The notes: generated by a model not told the origin, from the sequence alone. Shown: positions 55,225-64,000, numbered from the stretch's first letter. The stretch is DNA of 64,000 bases from Spirosoma endbachense (GCF_010233585.1 NZ_CP045997.1:2206659-2270658); one strand, 5' to 3'. Translations and numbers: made by a program.

Positions 55225-55746
55225 CTAATTGGGGTTGAGTCTGACTTTTGATTTAATCCTTAAGTTATACAGGCCGTTTTGTTTTAGTTTGCTGTAGCTA
55301 CTATTTGGAATTTCACCAATTAGGTAACTCCCGGTGACGTTGTCAGAGAATATGTTCAATGTAGTTAAGAAAGCGGCTTTTGTATCAGGGGCAAAACCTG
55401 ACCCATCGCCATTCCCAAACTTCAACACGCCTTCAAATTTGATACTTAAAGCAGATGGTGCATTTAAATCGACAAATGCTCTGCCATATAGATCGAAACG
55501 ACCAAAGAGTATTTTTTCATCAAATTTCCCTGAACACCGGTAGGTTTTATCGCTTATCTCGGTAAGTTCCATTTCTACACTGCCCGTCTTATTCACAGTT
55601 GCGTTAGTGACTGTCCCTGTCAGAATATATTTTGTCAGTACGGGTCTTGAAATAGTAGTATGAATATTGTCAACTGTTAGACCTACTCGGGTCATAGAAC
55701 AGCAGATAATTCCCCCAAACAGGACGACTATTAGTAGTGATTTCAT
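55225..55746 (-). CDS. Putative lipoprotein, unknown function
   Basis: The 173-residue protein has an N-terminal hydrophobic segment ending GGIICCSM, a plausible lipoprotein signal. The rest is beta-rich (GSVEMELTEISDKTYRCSGKF, SALSIKFEGVLKFGNGDGSGF). I do not recognise a domain. It starts 8 bp after the neighbouring lipoprotein gene and should be co-transcribed. Confidence 0.7.
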   Translation of the reverse strand: MKSLLIVVLFGGIICCSMTRVGLTVDNIHTTISRPVLTKYILTGTVTNATVNKTGSVEMELTEISDKTYRCSGKFDEKILFGRFDLYGRAFVDLNAPSALSIKFEGVLKFGNGDGSGFAPDTKAAFLTTLNIFSDNVTGSYLIGEIPNSSYSKLKQNGLYNLRIKSKVRLNPN

Positions 55747-55754
55747 CTTTTGAT

Positions 55755-56366
55755 TTAATGAGGAAGGGTTGCACCATAACTTACAGCAGTGCGTTCAACA
55801 AGTTGCCAAGTCCGATGTATTTCATCTATTTTCTCATTCGCAAGCGCTTGTAATTTATTTTCTGCTTCAACATAATCACTGAAAGGTGTACTATCAGAAT
55901 CAGTTAGTGTTGCTATCAGCCCAGCCGCAGCCGCTAATCCACCATATTCTTTTAATTCATTTTGTGCGCTTTTAATTTTAGCTCTGTCTTCCCAGGCATG
56001 AACATGATCCAGATAAGCGACGGCAAAGTCTTGTGGACATTGTGTTATTTCTATGTTTCTCATAGCAGCCGCTCGACTTGTATAGTCACTAATATTCGAC
56101 GTATTAGCGTCTAATTGTAAAACCGAATTGATTGCACTCATGTAAGCAATTTTTTGTCTTTGCTCGGCTTGCTCCTGTTCGATCCGCCGTTGTTCAGCCT
56201 GTTCCTCCTCAATACGCTGTTGTTCAGCCTGTTCCTGTTCGATGCGCTGTTGCTCAGCCTGCTGACGTTCGTGCCTTAGTTGTTCTTCAGAAGGACCACA
56301 AGATGACAACGTGAGCAACAGAGCCCACATCAGCATTATTCCTATCTCGTGTGTGCTATTTTTCAT
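55755..56366 (-). CDS. Lipoprotein with Glu/Gln-rich coiled coil
   Basis: The 203-residue protein has a lipobox (TLSSC, Cys23) followed by a 40-residue coiled coil of 10-residue repeats built on EQQRIEQEQA (residues 38-70). The C-terminal part (about 75-200) is helical, with no recognised domain. It is the first gene of a two-gene unit with the lipoprotein at 55225. A spacer or periplasmic tether role is possible. Confidence 0.75.
   Translation of the reverse strand: MKNSTHEIGIMLMWALLLTLSSCGPSEEQLRHERQQAEQQRIEQEQAEQQRIEEEQAEQRRIEQEQAEQRQKIAYMSAINSVLQLDANTSNISDYTSRAAAMRNIEITQCPQDFAVAYLDHVHAWEDRAKIKSAQNELKEYGGLAAAAGLIATLTDSDSTPFSDYVEAENKLQALANEKIDEIHRTWQLVERTAVSYGATLPH
56157..56255 (-). repeat. 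In-frame 30-bp tandem repeats coding for a coiled coil
   Basis: About three copies of a 30-nt unit encode EQQRIEQEQA, EQQRIEEEQA and EQRRIEQEQA in the coiled-coil lipoprotein. Copies differ by a few bases. Such repeats often vary in number between strains. Confidence 0.7.
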
Positions 56367-56683
56367 GAGTTTGATATGGATTGATTATTTAGTTGAACTC
56401 ATTGAACCGGAGCGTTCACATCGACCGGTCCATGCCGAGCGGCCAATAACACCCATACTTTAGTCTAACTATGTCTTCATCCCTTCAGAACCTGCCGAGG
56501 TGACAGCTCATGAAAAATTATTTTGCCTTGTCGGGCAGTTCGTCTGTCGGCTGAAACACCCCAAACGGCCTTAAGGCTGGCTACCCTGGAGCAGTAAACC
56601 CCTACCCCATTAATCAACAAAGCCCGTCCATTGCTGAACAGGCTTTGTTGATGTTGGCTTGATCTTTCAGTGACAGGTAAACG
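56367..56683. other. Intergenic region with a hairpin
   Basis: A 12-bp hairpin (56613-56624 and 56641-56652, ATCAACAAAGCC) lies 32 bp past the DUF2911 gene at 56684 on the minus strand. A degraded copy of its sequence occurs at 58972-59010. The rest shows nothing recognisable. Confidence 0.45.
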
Positions 56684-57877
56684 CTAATTCCTGATTATTT
56701 TAAAGTCGGTATAAGCTTCTACATTGTCCCACTGAAATTTTAGTACGCCACCTACTTTGGTCTCCTGAATATCAATCGTAAACTGATCTTTGGGCGTGTC
56801 CAGACTTTTCACCTGGAGAGCGATCTGGGCGAAATCCTTGCTTCTATCAGGGTCAGTAGGCCATTTTGTTGTGTTTGTATTGAAGATTAAGCGCCAAGAC
56901 TGAGGACCAGGTATGGTGTAAAGACTATATTTTCCGGCGGGGAGTACTGTTTTTCCAATCTGAATGGGATGCTGTAAGCTTAAAACAGTGGCATTACTTG
57001 CCCCCGTACGCCAAACCGAATCATACGGGACCACACCGCCAAAGATTTTGCGTCCTCGCCTGGAGGGTCTGCTGTAATCAATACTTATATTGCTTTTCTG
57101 AATGCTTGCCGTCACGGTATCTCTGGGCGAAGGATCTCCAATGCCAATCGTTTTGACCATGCGTTTAGCTAATTCGTCAATATCAATAGGTGCATGCTTC
57201 GTCACCAGGAAATTATAGGCGGTACCTGTGCCATCTGTGTTGATAATTCTACCATTAGCGTCTACCTTGATTTTTGTATATTCAATAAAAGGCCCTCCAA
57301 AAACCATTGCGTTCTCTCCGGTATAACGAACACTAATGTTACTTACTGCACTGGTATTGGTCATGGTAAGCGGTCCGAGTACTTGTTTACCGGATTTAGC
57401 CAGCCGCATGCAATTCCATTCGATCAGGGAGAATAGCGGATTGGTGCCACCATAAAAATCCATGCTGCTGGTAGCTTGCTTAACAACGACTTCCTGCGGA
57501 CTATCTCTTCTGGAAATTAAAATCGTGCAGGTATCATTGGTACAAATCATCGTACGGTTGTACGGGAATCGCCAGGCTACTTTGGCCTCATAAGGGAGTG
57601 AACTATTGATAGGGTCCATCGCCATCATGTTGAATTCCCGGATGGTACCGTCCGGATAAAAATGCACGTTGAACACACCAACGTGGTTTTCAAACATCCG
57701 GAATAGTACTTTCCCGTAAAGGTGGTTGTTAATGAGGTTGTAGGTTTCCACAAAAACCGTGTCGGGTCCCATAGTTCCGATGAACGAAGCCGTATAAGGT
57801 TTGACCTGCCCCCAACTGTGTCCGGCGAAGATTAAGGAGAGAAACAAAGCACCAACGCATTTAAGGAGATCTTTCAT
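56684..57877 (-). CDS. Exported protein with C-terminal DUF2911 domain
   Basis: The 397-residue protein has a signal peptide (MKDLLKCVGALFLSLIFAGHSWG). Residues about 25-250 form an unrecognised region on which other DUF2911 proteins do not converge. Residues about 255-397 match DUF2911 (ISIDYSRPSRRGRKIFGG, YDSVWRTGASNATVLSL, LPAGKYSLYTIPGPQSWRLIFN). It is a longer paralogue of the protein at 54119-54652. Confidence 0.85.
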   Translation of the reverse strand: MKDLLKCVGALFLSLIFAGHSWGQVKPYTASFIGTMGPDTVFVETYNLINNHLYGKVLFRMFENHVGVFNVHFYPDGTIREFNMMAMDPINSSLPYEAKVAWRFPYNRTMICTNDTCTILISRRDSPQEVVVKQATSSMDFYGGTNPLFSLIEWNCMRLAKSGKQVLGPLTMTNTSAVSNISVRYTGENAMVFGGPFIEYTKIKVDANGRIINTDGTGTAYNFLVTKHAPIDIDELAKRMVKTIGIGDPSPRDTVTASIQKSNISIDYSRPSRRGRKIFGGVVPYDSVWRTGASNATVLSLQHPIQIGKTVLPAGKYSLYTIPGPQSWRLIFNTNTTKWPTDPDRSKDFAQIALQVKSLDTPKDQFTIDIQETKVGGVLKFQWDNVEAYTDFKIIRN

Positions 57878-58033
57878 AGAATACCCTATCTTTTAACTAA
57901 TCATCTGGTGTCGAAATCCGCTTATCTTCCAGAGCGTTTGCCTTGTTGGCAGGCAACTAACTAACGAGCCCAAAGCGCCCTGCCTTCGGTACGTGTACTC
58001 TGTCGCCGTGACATGGCATAACCAAAATAAGGC

Positions 58034-58624
58034 TCACCAAGGGTCAAAATCGGCTTTATTGGTGATGTGGAAAACCCGACTGTAGGTTCCGCGAATATAC
58101 CGAACCTGATACCGGTGTCCAGCTGTATGCGAAACAAGGGACTGAATCAAATTAAAAATAGGTACCTCAACACGACCAACGAAAATAACTTTCCGAGTCC
58201 ACGTCTCCGCAGTCAAGCCTTCGATCAGCCGTGTTGAGCGGGCTTTGGCCGCATCAAACCGCGCTTTCATCGCTTCCATAGTCGGCTCTACGATTGACAC
58301 AGGCTTTTTATCAGTCAGGTAACGGCCCTTGTTTTCGATGGCATCAGCTACCCATTCTTCAAACCAGCACAGATGTCCCACTACCCACCGCACAGAATTT
58401 GATTCAGGATTGGGCTTCCAGTCGGCTTCCTTTTCTGTAATTCCTTTTAAATTTCCCCAAAGCGATTTATACTCCCAGCCACTCATACCTTGAAGTAAGT
58501 GGACCTCTTTGAGGGAAAATTCATCATCCAGAGCAGACGGGGGTAGTTCTGCTACCAGAAAGGGCGAAAGAGCGCAGGCGGTGGTGCCCTGTTTTAGGAA
58601 CGAACGTCGTGAAGGTAGTTTCAT
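58034..58624 (-). CDS. DinB-family protein, Tat-exported
   Basis: The 196-residue protein starts MKLPSRRSFLKQGTTACALSP, a textbook twin-arginine signal (SRRSFLK), ending before a putative cleavage near 23. The rest is a four-helix DinB/YfiT-type bundle with metal-binding His residues visible in WVVGHLCWFEEW and SHTAGHRYQVRY. DinB-fold proteins usually bind metal and act as thiol transferases or detoxification proteins; an exported form is less common. Confidence 0.87.
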   Translation of the reverse strand: MKLPSRRSFLKQGTTACALSPFLVAELPPSALDDEFSLKEVHLLQGMSGWEYKSLWGNLKGITEKEADWKPNPESNSVRWVVGHLCWFEEWVADAIENKGRYLTDKKPVSIVEPTMEAMKARFDAAKARSTRLIEGLTAETWTRKVIFVGRVEVPIFNLIQSLVSHTAGHRYQVRYIRGTYSRVFHITNKADFDPW

Positions 58625-59686
58625 AAAAAGAAGAATAAGATTAAACGCTTATTAACCGACTGAATCCTGACTAATCAGGGCGTTCGCCTTCCGGAAACTG
58701 CCCAACGATCCTAAACCGCCCTGTCGCAACCGGTTGCCAAAGCACGAATAAACACGCGCCTTTTTCTACCTGGGCATTCCACCCAACATCGTATTGTATG
58801 TAACATCATGGATCGATAAAGCTCAATTTATCAGCTATTGGTAGTTCCGTAATTTGTTTGGCGAACCTTTTTATAAGTTGTAAAGTACTAGGGAGTTTAA
58901 GATCTTCCTAAAGCCGGTTAGCGAAATAACTAAACGGTAGCATTTGGGGTCGTAAATGCCTGTTACACAAAAACAAAGCCCGCCCATTGCTGGAGGGTTT
59001 CTGATGTTGTACCAAGTATTAATTGCTTAACTCAACCGATTCGCGACCCAATCGATTCTCGTTTCGGCTTCCTGGGGAAATCTCCGAAAGATGTTTATAA
59101 ATTTCTAAATTTATCAAGTGAATTGCTGGCAGAGTACGACGCTTATTTTTCTAGTGTTTTGCTTACTGTGGTCTTGCTAGAGGTCAAAAATGACCTTTCC
59201 AGCTTATAGAGATTTGATTAGTAAATAGCGAATAATTGCAGAGTGGAAAGAATAAGTAATTAGGGCATAAGAATCTCCTTTCACGAGACACGCGCAATCT
59301 AATCTTACAAACGTATGACCTGGGTGGTACGTTTGTAAGATTAGGTTCAACATTGATCAGTATTGCCGAATTGTAGAAGATTCGACCCTAGTAACTCAGA
59401 AAAAGAGTAACTACTTTGCGGTTTCCCTAACTTCATCCCAAAGACTTCCTAGTTTAAAAAGTGATACTGATAACCGTTGTAAAATCTATTTTAGTTTTCC
59501 GCCGATTGCCCCGACCATTGCAAAATCACTGCGATTTTAAACGACACGTTGTCTGTGGCAGATTGAACATGCTTTATTCTGGATGACTTGTCACAATACA
59601 AACGGCCCAATGTGTTAGGACAAAAGCATTAGCTTTGGCTGATCTTGTTCTAGGGTATACATTCGAAAGAATGAACAAAGTACCGT
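58625..59686. other. Long gene-poor stretch
   Basis: This is about 1.06 kb without a convincing gene. It holds a 20-bp hairpin (59296-59315 and 59328-59347, one wobble) and a degraded copy of the sequence around 56617-56655 (AACAAAGCCCGCCCATTGCTG at 58972). Frames are broken by many stops on both strands. With the response-regulator fragment just downstream, it looks like decayed sequence. Confidence 0.5.
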
Positions 59687-59740
59687 TTAATGAATCAGCA
59701 ATGGATCATCATCAATGACAAGAATAGGGAACTGTCTCAT
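59687..59740 (-). pseudogene. Fragment of a response-regulator gene
   Basis: An ATG at 59740 opens 17 codons reading MRQFPILVIDDDPLLIH, then a stop. The intact regulator at 63011-63448 begins with FPILVIDDDPLL at the same relative place. DNA similarity continues into the upstream flank (59741-59810 against 63449-63520, including CTACGCAACCTA and GACCTATACnTT). It is the remnant of a duplication, cut off after the acidic pocket. Confidence 0.8.
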
Positions 59741-59947
59741 GAAAAGGGAGAGTAGTTTAATCATTATTCTGCCTACGCAACCTAATAAGGCATGAAGGCC
59801 TATACTTATACAATAATGTTCGGAAACCACTGTTGCAAATAAAAAAAACGAACGACTTTTGATTAAGAAAGGGAGATTATCGGTTTAATCCCCAACAGCC
59901 CTACTGTATCATATACCTCTGATCAGAAAACAGTCAAAACCATGTTG

Positions 59948-60370
59948 TCAAAAGTTATTCGGGGCCGCACAACGCTTCCAATACTCCATAATGGCCGTAA
60001 TCGTTTTTTCTAACTCGGCCAGACTCGACTGCTTGATAAAGAAACCTTGCACCGATAGGCTGTAAGCATCAATTACCATCCGTTGATCAACCGCCGTTGA
60101 GAAAAAAAGATAAGGGATGCACTTTAAGCTTAGTTGAGCATCGGAATGAAGTTTTTCCCGGAGTGCAAACCCATCCAATTTAGGCATGTTTATGTCGGAT
60201 AAGATCAGAAAGGGTACTTCAGGGGTTGTTTCTAAAAACTCCAGGGCTTGCTGGCCATCGGGGAAATAAACGACTTTGTTGGGGTAGTTCAGTTTCTGGA
60301 AGACCAGCTGTAATAACAGTTGGTCATCTTCATCATCTTCGATGACGATGACGGGTCCGTTCTTATTCAT
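59948..60370 (-). CDS. Orphan single-domain response regulator
   Basis: The 140-residue receiver has acidic residues EDDEDD (11-16), phosphoacceptor D59 (ILSDINMPKLDG), switch T92 and K113 (FIKQSS; the usual Pro after Lys is Gln here). No output domain is present. A truncated response-regulator gene lies 200 bp beyond its stop. Confidence 0.92.
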   Translation of the reverse strand: MNKNGPVIVIEDDEDDQLLLQLVFQKLNYPNKVVYFPDGQQALEFLETTPEVPFLILSDINMPKLDGFALREKLHSDAQLSLKCIPYLFFSTAVDQRMVIDAYSLSVQGFFIKQSSLAELEKTITAIMEYWKRCAAPNNF

Positions 60371-60580
60371 AAACGCGTTGGCTGCCGAAGGTATGGTTAT
60401 CTCCCCACCCCCTGGATCGGATCACAACAACCGGTTGTCACGGGTCCGTCAACAAGTTGTCATCCCAACTGGGCACCTGGGCGAATAAGAAGAACACTTT
60501 GGAAAGTGCTCTGCCTATGGATTTAACTGATCCATGTAGGATTTGTTATGAGTGGCCAACAGTCGTTCGATCCAAAGCGC

Positions 60581-61580
60581 TTAGCGAGTCTCTAAAAATT
60601 TGATAATGGCATCGTTCGCCTTTGGGGATGCATTTTGAAGCAGAAAATGTGTGCCATATTCCTGCTCCGAGAAGCGAACCCAGGTGCCGTTTTTGATAGT
60701 ACGTTTCATCCATTCATTGCTCTCTACGGTCGTTGCAAGAGAGATATCGCCACTTAGCATGAGTACGGGAACCGTGATCCGGGGAAACACACTGCGCCAA
60801 TACTGATTCAGATGATCCCGTACCAGGGGCGCTAAAAACGCATAGTGTTTTGACGGTTCTGGAATTGTAGCCAATTGTTTACTAACGGCCTCATTGACAG
60901 TAAATTTACCACGAGTAAAATACTTCCCGAATTTACCGCCTGATCCTCCAGGCGCAAAGGAATTAGCTAAATCCCAGGTGTCCATTCGATTGCCACCATA
61001 GGCAAGTACTTCCTCAGGAGAGTCTTTAGGATTGGCGGCTAACATTGGGGCCTCATCAACAAAAATCAGTTTGTCAACGGTGTTTTCTCCAAACAGTTCC
61101 AGATAACCCCAGAGTACACTGGCCCCATGGAAAAGCCCATCAATTTGGTTTTTTTGAGATTCAGGGTAGTGATAAATTCATGTAAATCGGCAGACAGACG
61201 GGACATCCTGGCCCCGTATGTAGGGGCATCGGAATACCCATGCCCGCGCATCTCAATCATGTAGACCGAAAAGTGTTTACTTAACGGCAGCGCATACATA
61301 GCGAAATCCTTCACGGTTCCGCTCCATCCATGAACCATAATCAGCGGCTTACCCGCTCCTTTATGAATATAATGCAGTTTTACCCCATCCGATGTGAGAA
61401 AATAATGACTACTAAATCCGGCGAAATGGGCATTTTTCAACAGGTCATTGGCGGGGTCGTTTGCCTATGTTGTCAGTGATTTTTTTTAGTTTGAGCTATC
61501 GTTAAATAGGAACTCAGGAGGGTACAGGCGATGAACCCAACGAGAAAAAAAGTCACTCTTATTTTTATTTTCGCTTTCAT
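60581..61580 (-). pseudogene. Exported alpha/beta hydrolase, broken by frameshifts
   Basis: Three pieces of one gene lie in order on the minus strand. 61473-61580 gives a signal peptide (MKAKIKIRVTFFLVGFIACT) and stops. 61066-61440 continues as FAGFSSHYFLTSDGVKLHYI, VHGWSGTVKDF and the nucleophile elbow LMGFSMG, then shifts frame at a run of four C (61123-61126). 60581-61045 holds the acid (MLSGDISLATTV) and His (YGTHFLLQN). With one added base at 61123-61126, the text reads on as ASVLWGYLELFGENTVDKLI. The region around 61440-61490 needs at least two further changes. The complete triad is present in DNA. Confidence 0.85.
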
Positions 61581-61705
61581 TTGCTCAACTGGTTTCAAGG
61601 ATTTGGTCGATGACAAAGGTGAGTAATTGGGTATCATATAGCCAAATAGGCCCCCTTTTGTTATATTGTTCCCTAAAGGTAACCAGCACTAACAATCAAT
61701 GAGTT

Positions 61706-62052
61706 ATGAAGGGGTCGAAACCAAAGAAACAGTATACGTGTGCCATAGAGGCAAGTGTTGAACTAATTGGCGGGAAATGGAAGACAAGTATACTGTTGAA
61801 CCCGCGTGATCGGGCGATGCGCTTTAGCCAATTGCAGCGAGCCATTGAGATCTCTCAAAAGTACTAACCCAGCAATTGAGAGAATTGGAAAAGGATGGCC
61901 TCATCCTGCGGCAGGTATACGCCGAAGTTCCCAAATGTGTGGAGTATAGCCTAAGTGCGTATGGGCAGCCATTACGGCCTGTTCTGGAAACGCTTCATAC
62001 GTGGGGCATGACGCATTGCCTGCTCACTGAACAAGCGGCTAATTTAACGTAA
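61706..62052 (+). pseudogene. HxlR-family transcriptional regulator, frameshifted
   Basis: From ATG 61706 the frame reads CAIEASVELIGGKWKTSIL and FSQLQRAIEISQKY, then stops near 61866. One inserted base there restores the HxlR pattern LTQQLRELEKDGLILRQVYAEVPKCVEYSLSAYG and LRPVLETLHTWG to the stop at 62052. HxlR proteins are winged-helix regulators responding to aldehydes, quinones or other electrophiles. It is divergent from the broken hydrolase and convergent with an SDR gene; the three probably formed one stress or detoxification unit. Confidence 0.85.
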
Positions 62053-62106
62053 CTATCCAGAACTATTAACGTTGCTTAAGCTCCCACTTACTTCATTGTC
62101 AATCAG

Positions 62107-62868
62107 TTATTGTCTTGATATTCGAAGGGCTGGTAGACCAATACCCGAAGCATCGAACCCTCCGTCAACGGCAATCATCTGTCCGGTAATATAGGAAGCC
62201 TTTGTAGAACACAGAAAGACGACCGTTTCGGCAATATCCTGTTCAGTCGCCGAGCGATTCAATGGAATACCGTCGTAATAAGCTTTAATAATTTCAGGGG
62301 AATGGACCGCTTCCGCTAACTTAGTTTTTACAGGACCCGGTGATACGCAGTTTACCCGTACGCCATAATCCCCCAGTTCGACGGCCAGTTGCTTGGTCAG
62401 ATGAATAACGGCAGCTTTTGAGGTGCCATAGGCGACTCGTAGAGTACTGGCTCGGAGCCCGGAAATGGAGGCTATATTGACCACCGCTCCCCGGCTTTCT
62501 TTCAAAGCCGGTATAGCGGTCTGTGTACAAAGAAAAACACCATCTAAATTGGTTGCCATAATCGTTCGCCACGTGTCAAAATCCGTTTTTTCAAGCGGTG
62601 TGAACATAGCGACCCCGGCATTATTGATAAGGGCATCAATGCGCCCGAAGGCATCGAGTACCCTTGACACCATTTCCTGAACCATATCCGGCTTAGACAC
62701 GTCACAATAGATTGGTACTGTTCCTGGCAGTGCATTCGATGCTTTTTGTAATTCTTCGTCATCACAATCGACCATAGCAACACGCCAACTATCCTCCAAA
62801 AATAATTTGGTTGTTGCTAGGCCGATCCCTCGGGCTGCTCCGGTTACAATGGCAACTTTGATTGTCAT
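62107..62868 (-). CDS. Short-chain dehydrogenase/reductase
   Basis: The start at 62868 (MTIKVAIVTGAARGIG) is preferred; the frame is open to 62925. The 253-residue classical SDR has the cofactor motif TGAARGIG (9-16), NNAG, catalytic Ser in NIASISG and Y-x-x-x-K in YGTSK, and C-terminal YITGQMIAVDGGFD. VDCDD after beta-2 suggests NAD(H) preference. The substrate is unknown. It is the only intact member of the three-gene group with the HxlR and hydrolase pseudogenes. Confidence 0.93.
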   Translation of the reverse strand: MTIKVAIVTGAARGIGLATTKLFLEDSWRVAMVDCDDEELQKASNALPGTVPIYCDVSKPDMVQEMVSRVLDAFGRIDALINNAGVAMFTPLEKTDFDTWRTIMATNLDGVFLCTQTAIPALKESRGAVVNIASISGLRASTLRVAYGTSKAAVIHLTKQLAVELGDYGVRVNCVSPGPVKTKLAEAVHSPEIIKAYYDGIPLNRSATEQDIAETVVFLCSTKASYITGQMIAVDGGFDASGIGLPALRISRQ

Positions 62869-63010
62869 GGTTTTGTCAATAGGATGCATCGACGTAGCGA
62901 CGGCGTTCGGTTTGTTTTGCAACACAGCCAGCAGTAACCGACCGTTGGTATTTCGGATGAAACGTCCTTAGAGCTACTAAAGTGAATTATAAGCTTGTTC
63001 TTACCTATAC

Positions 63011-63448
63011 TTACTCGACTTTATGGAATACGATATCAGGCATCTTTGCCGTCTTATACCAGTAGTTCCGTAAGACATCAAAATAGATGATCCACTCCTG
63101 AGAACTAAAGGGTTTGTTGGTAAAGGACGTCCCCCCGAGTTGATAGGCTTCTTCTATATCCTCAGATGCCTGACTGACGGTAAGGACAATTACGGGCACC
63201 AACCGAGCTTGCGAATGGCCTTGCAAAAAAGTTAGAAAGTCAAATCCACTCAGCGTATCGCTGAGGTTTAAATCCAGAATAATTAACTTAGGCCCCTGTC
63301 CATTCAGGTTTTTGATATAACTTATAGCTTCTGTGGCTGTAAGCATATGCGTGAAAGTTGCTTCCGGGAATCCTTTTTTGGCACTTCGGACTACAACATC
63401 AGTAAGCAATGGATCATCATCAATGACAAGAATGGGGAACAGTTTCAA
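63011..63448 (-). CDS. Orphan single-domain response regulator, TTG start
   Basis: The 145-residue receiver has DDDP (10-13), phosphoacceptor D59 (IILDLNLSDTLSG), switch T90 and K112 (FTNKPF). It starts with TTG at 63446-63448; upstream in-frame codons reach a TAG without an ATG, and the TTG lies where the related fragment at 59740 has ATG. The N-terminus and upstream flank are duplicated at 59687-59810. Confidence 0.9.
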   Translation of the reverse strand: MKLFPILVIDDDPLLTDVVVRSAKKGFPEATFTHMLTATEAISYIKNLNGQGPKLIILDLNLSDTLSGFDFLTFLQGHSQARLVPVIVLTVSQASEDIEEAYQLGGTSFTNKPFSSQEWIIYFDVLRNYWYKTAKMPDIVFHKVE

Positions 63449-63536
63449 AGGGAGAATGGCTTGATCGTTATTTTCATACGCAACCTACCTAAATAAAGCA
63501 TGTAGACCTATACCTTTTCAATTAGGACTCTAAGCT

Positions 63537-63746
63537 ATGACCGTAATAACTGAATCAGTGATTACATGCCCGAATTGTGGTCACCAGGCAGCGGAGGTAA
63601 TGCCGACTGACGCTTGTACCTATTTTTATGAATGCACATCCTGCCAAATGCTTTTAAAGCCGCTTGCGGGCGACTGTTGCGTATTCTGTTCGTATGGATC
63701 GGCAAAATGCCCGCCTATTCAAGAACAAAAGAGCTGTTGCGCCTGA
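63537..63746 (+). CDS. GDCCVxC domain cysteine-rich small protein
   Basis: The 69-residue protein has 11 cysteines, including a CPNC pair (11-14), CTSC (33-36) and the family motif GDCCVFCSYGS (46-54), and ends SCCA. In this family the second motif Cys is sometimes selenocysteine; here it is a plain TGC/TGT Cys. Such proteins are often found near mercury or other heavy-metal genes and may bind metals, but none is seen in the window. Confidence 0.88.
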   Translation: MTVITESVITCPNCGHQAAEVMPTDACTYFYECTSCQMLLKPLAGDCCVFCSYGSAKCPPIQEQKSCCA

Positions 63747-63884
63747 TTTAGTAGCAGAACCCGCTTACGCGCGTATTTCTAAGCTTCGCTCTACTATAAA
63801 TCTGGACTATCTTGCCCCAAGAAGAACGGTCGATTAAATCGTGATCACTAACCCTGTATCTGTATACGTTTAGGCAGGGCTTTC

Positions 63885-64000
63885 TTATAAAACCAGTTCT
63901 TGATTCATGAACTGAATCAATGTTAGGAATTTGTCGGCAAAGTCTTCTAGTTGAGCAACCATATTTTTGGGCTTTTTTCGCCCTAACAAGTTGATAACCA
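63885..64000 (-). CDS. C-terminal fragment of an unidentified protein, cut by window edge
   Basis: On the minus strand an open frame enters from beyond the window and ends at 63885 with KNMVAQLEDFADKFLTLIQF and a LVL tail before TAA. At least 38 residues are visible, helical in character. A Met inside it (NMVAQL) is not needed as a start. No family can be named from this fragment. Confidence 0.5.
   Translation of the reverse strand, partial: VINLLGRKKPKNMVAQLEDFADKFLTLIQFMNQELVL

Noticed and set aside
63840..63885. Possible terminator CCCTG...CAGGG at the right end
   Set aside because: The stem is only five to six pairs with a long loop and no T-run on the relevant strand.

Overview
The window comes from a Bacteroidota chromosome, most likely a Spirosoma-like member of the Cytophagales. 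The evidence is two SusC/SusD outer-membrane uptake pairs, many Sec- or Tat-exported hydrolases, several orphan single-domain response regulators, an ECF sigma factor with FecR-type anti-sigma remains, weak Shine-Dalgarno sequences, and -7 elements of the TAnnTTTG type. No phage, integrase, IS element or CRISPR array was seen.

Layout. 1-7710 is a minus-strand operon: SusC, SusD, a lipoprotein and a prolyl-oligopeptidase-family peptidase cut by the window edge. 8076-12666 holds small proteins, an orphan response regulator, a glycine-zipper peptide and an ABC ATPase/permease pair. 12866-24868 starts with a truncated FecR-like anti-sigma gene, then a plus-strand block of SusC, SusD, penicillin acylase, TldD-like, TldE-like and a secreted alpha/beta peptidase, which looks like a system for importing and breaking down peptides or acylated amides. 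It ends in a 30-bp perfect hairpin shared with a convergent ECF sigma gene. 25.6-27.9 kb carries tRNA-Cys, tRNA-Gln and an unusual class II tRNA-Thr, plus candidate regulatory RNA. 27.9-35.4 kb is core metabolism (DUF349 protein, PdxH, MFS transporter, acetyl-CoA synthetase). 35.5-45 kb carries exported esterases, a LytS/LytTR two-component pair and an amidohydrolase. 45-53 kb carries a PhyH oxygenase, a CrtI-like oxidoreductase, MetY, a cyanophycinase-like peptidase and a redoxin/TlpA thiol operon. 53-58.6 kb carries a beta-barrel protein, two DUF2911 proteins, lipoproteins and a DinB protein. 58.6-62 kb is a decaying stretch with a 1.3-kb gap, a response-regulator fragment and two frameshifted genes. 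The end holds an SDR, another response regulator and a GDCCVxC cysteine-rich protein.

The most interesting signals are two short cysteine-rich leader ORFs. The first (26099-26170) has 4 Cys and 4 Gln codons in 23. It lies between a good Bacteroidota-type promoter and an intrinsic terminator, and part of it is exactly complementary to the terminator's 5' arm. The next genes are tRNA-Cys and tRNA-Gln. This is the layout of a ribosome-dependent attenuator acting on tRNA genes. The second (52703-52804) ends Met-Ala-Cys-Cys-Cys-stop in the long 5' leader of the redoxin/TlpA operon. Both are inferences from sequence only.

Two dispersed palindromes (2490-2565 and 10685-10768) share a core and form a REP-like family, with a lone half copy at 33264-33292.
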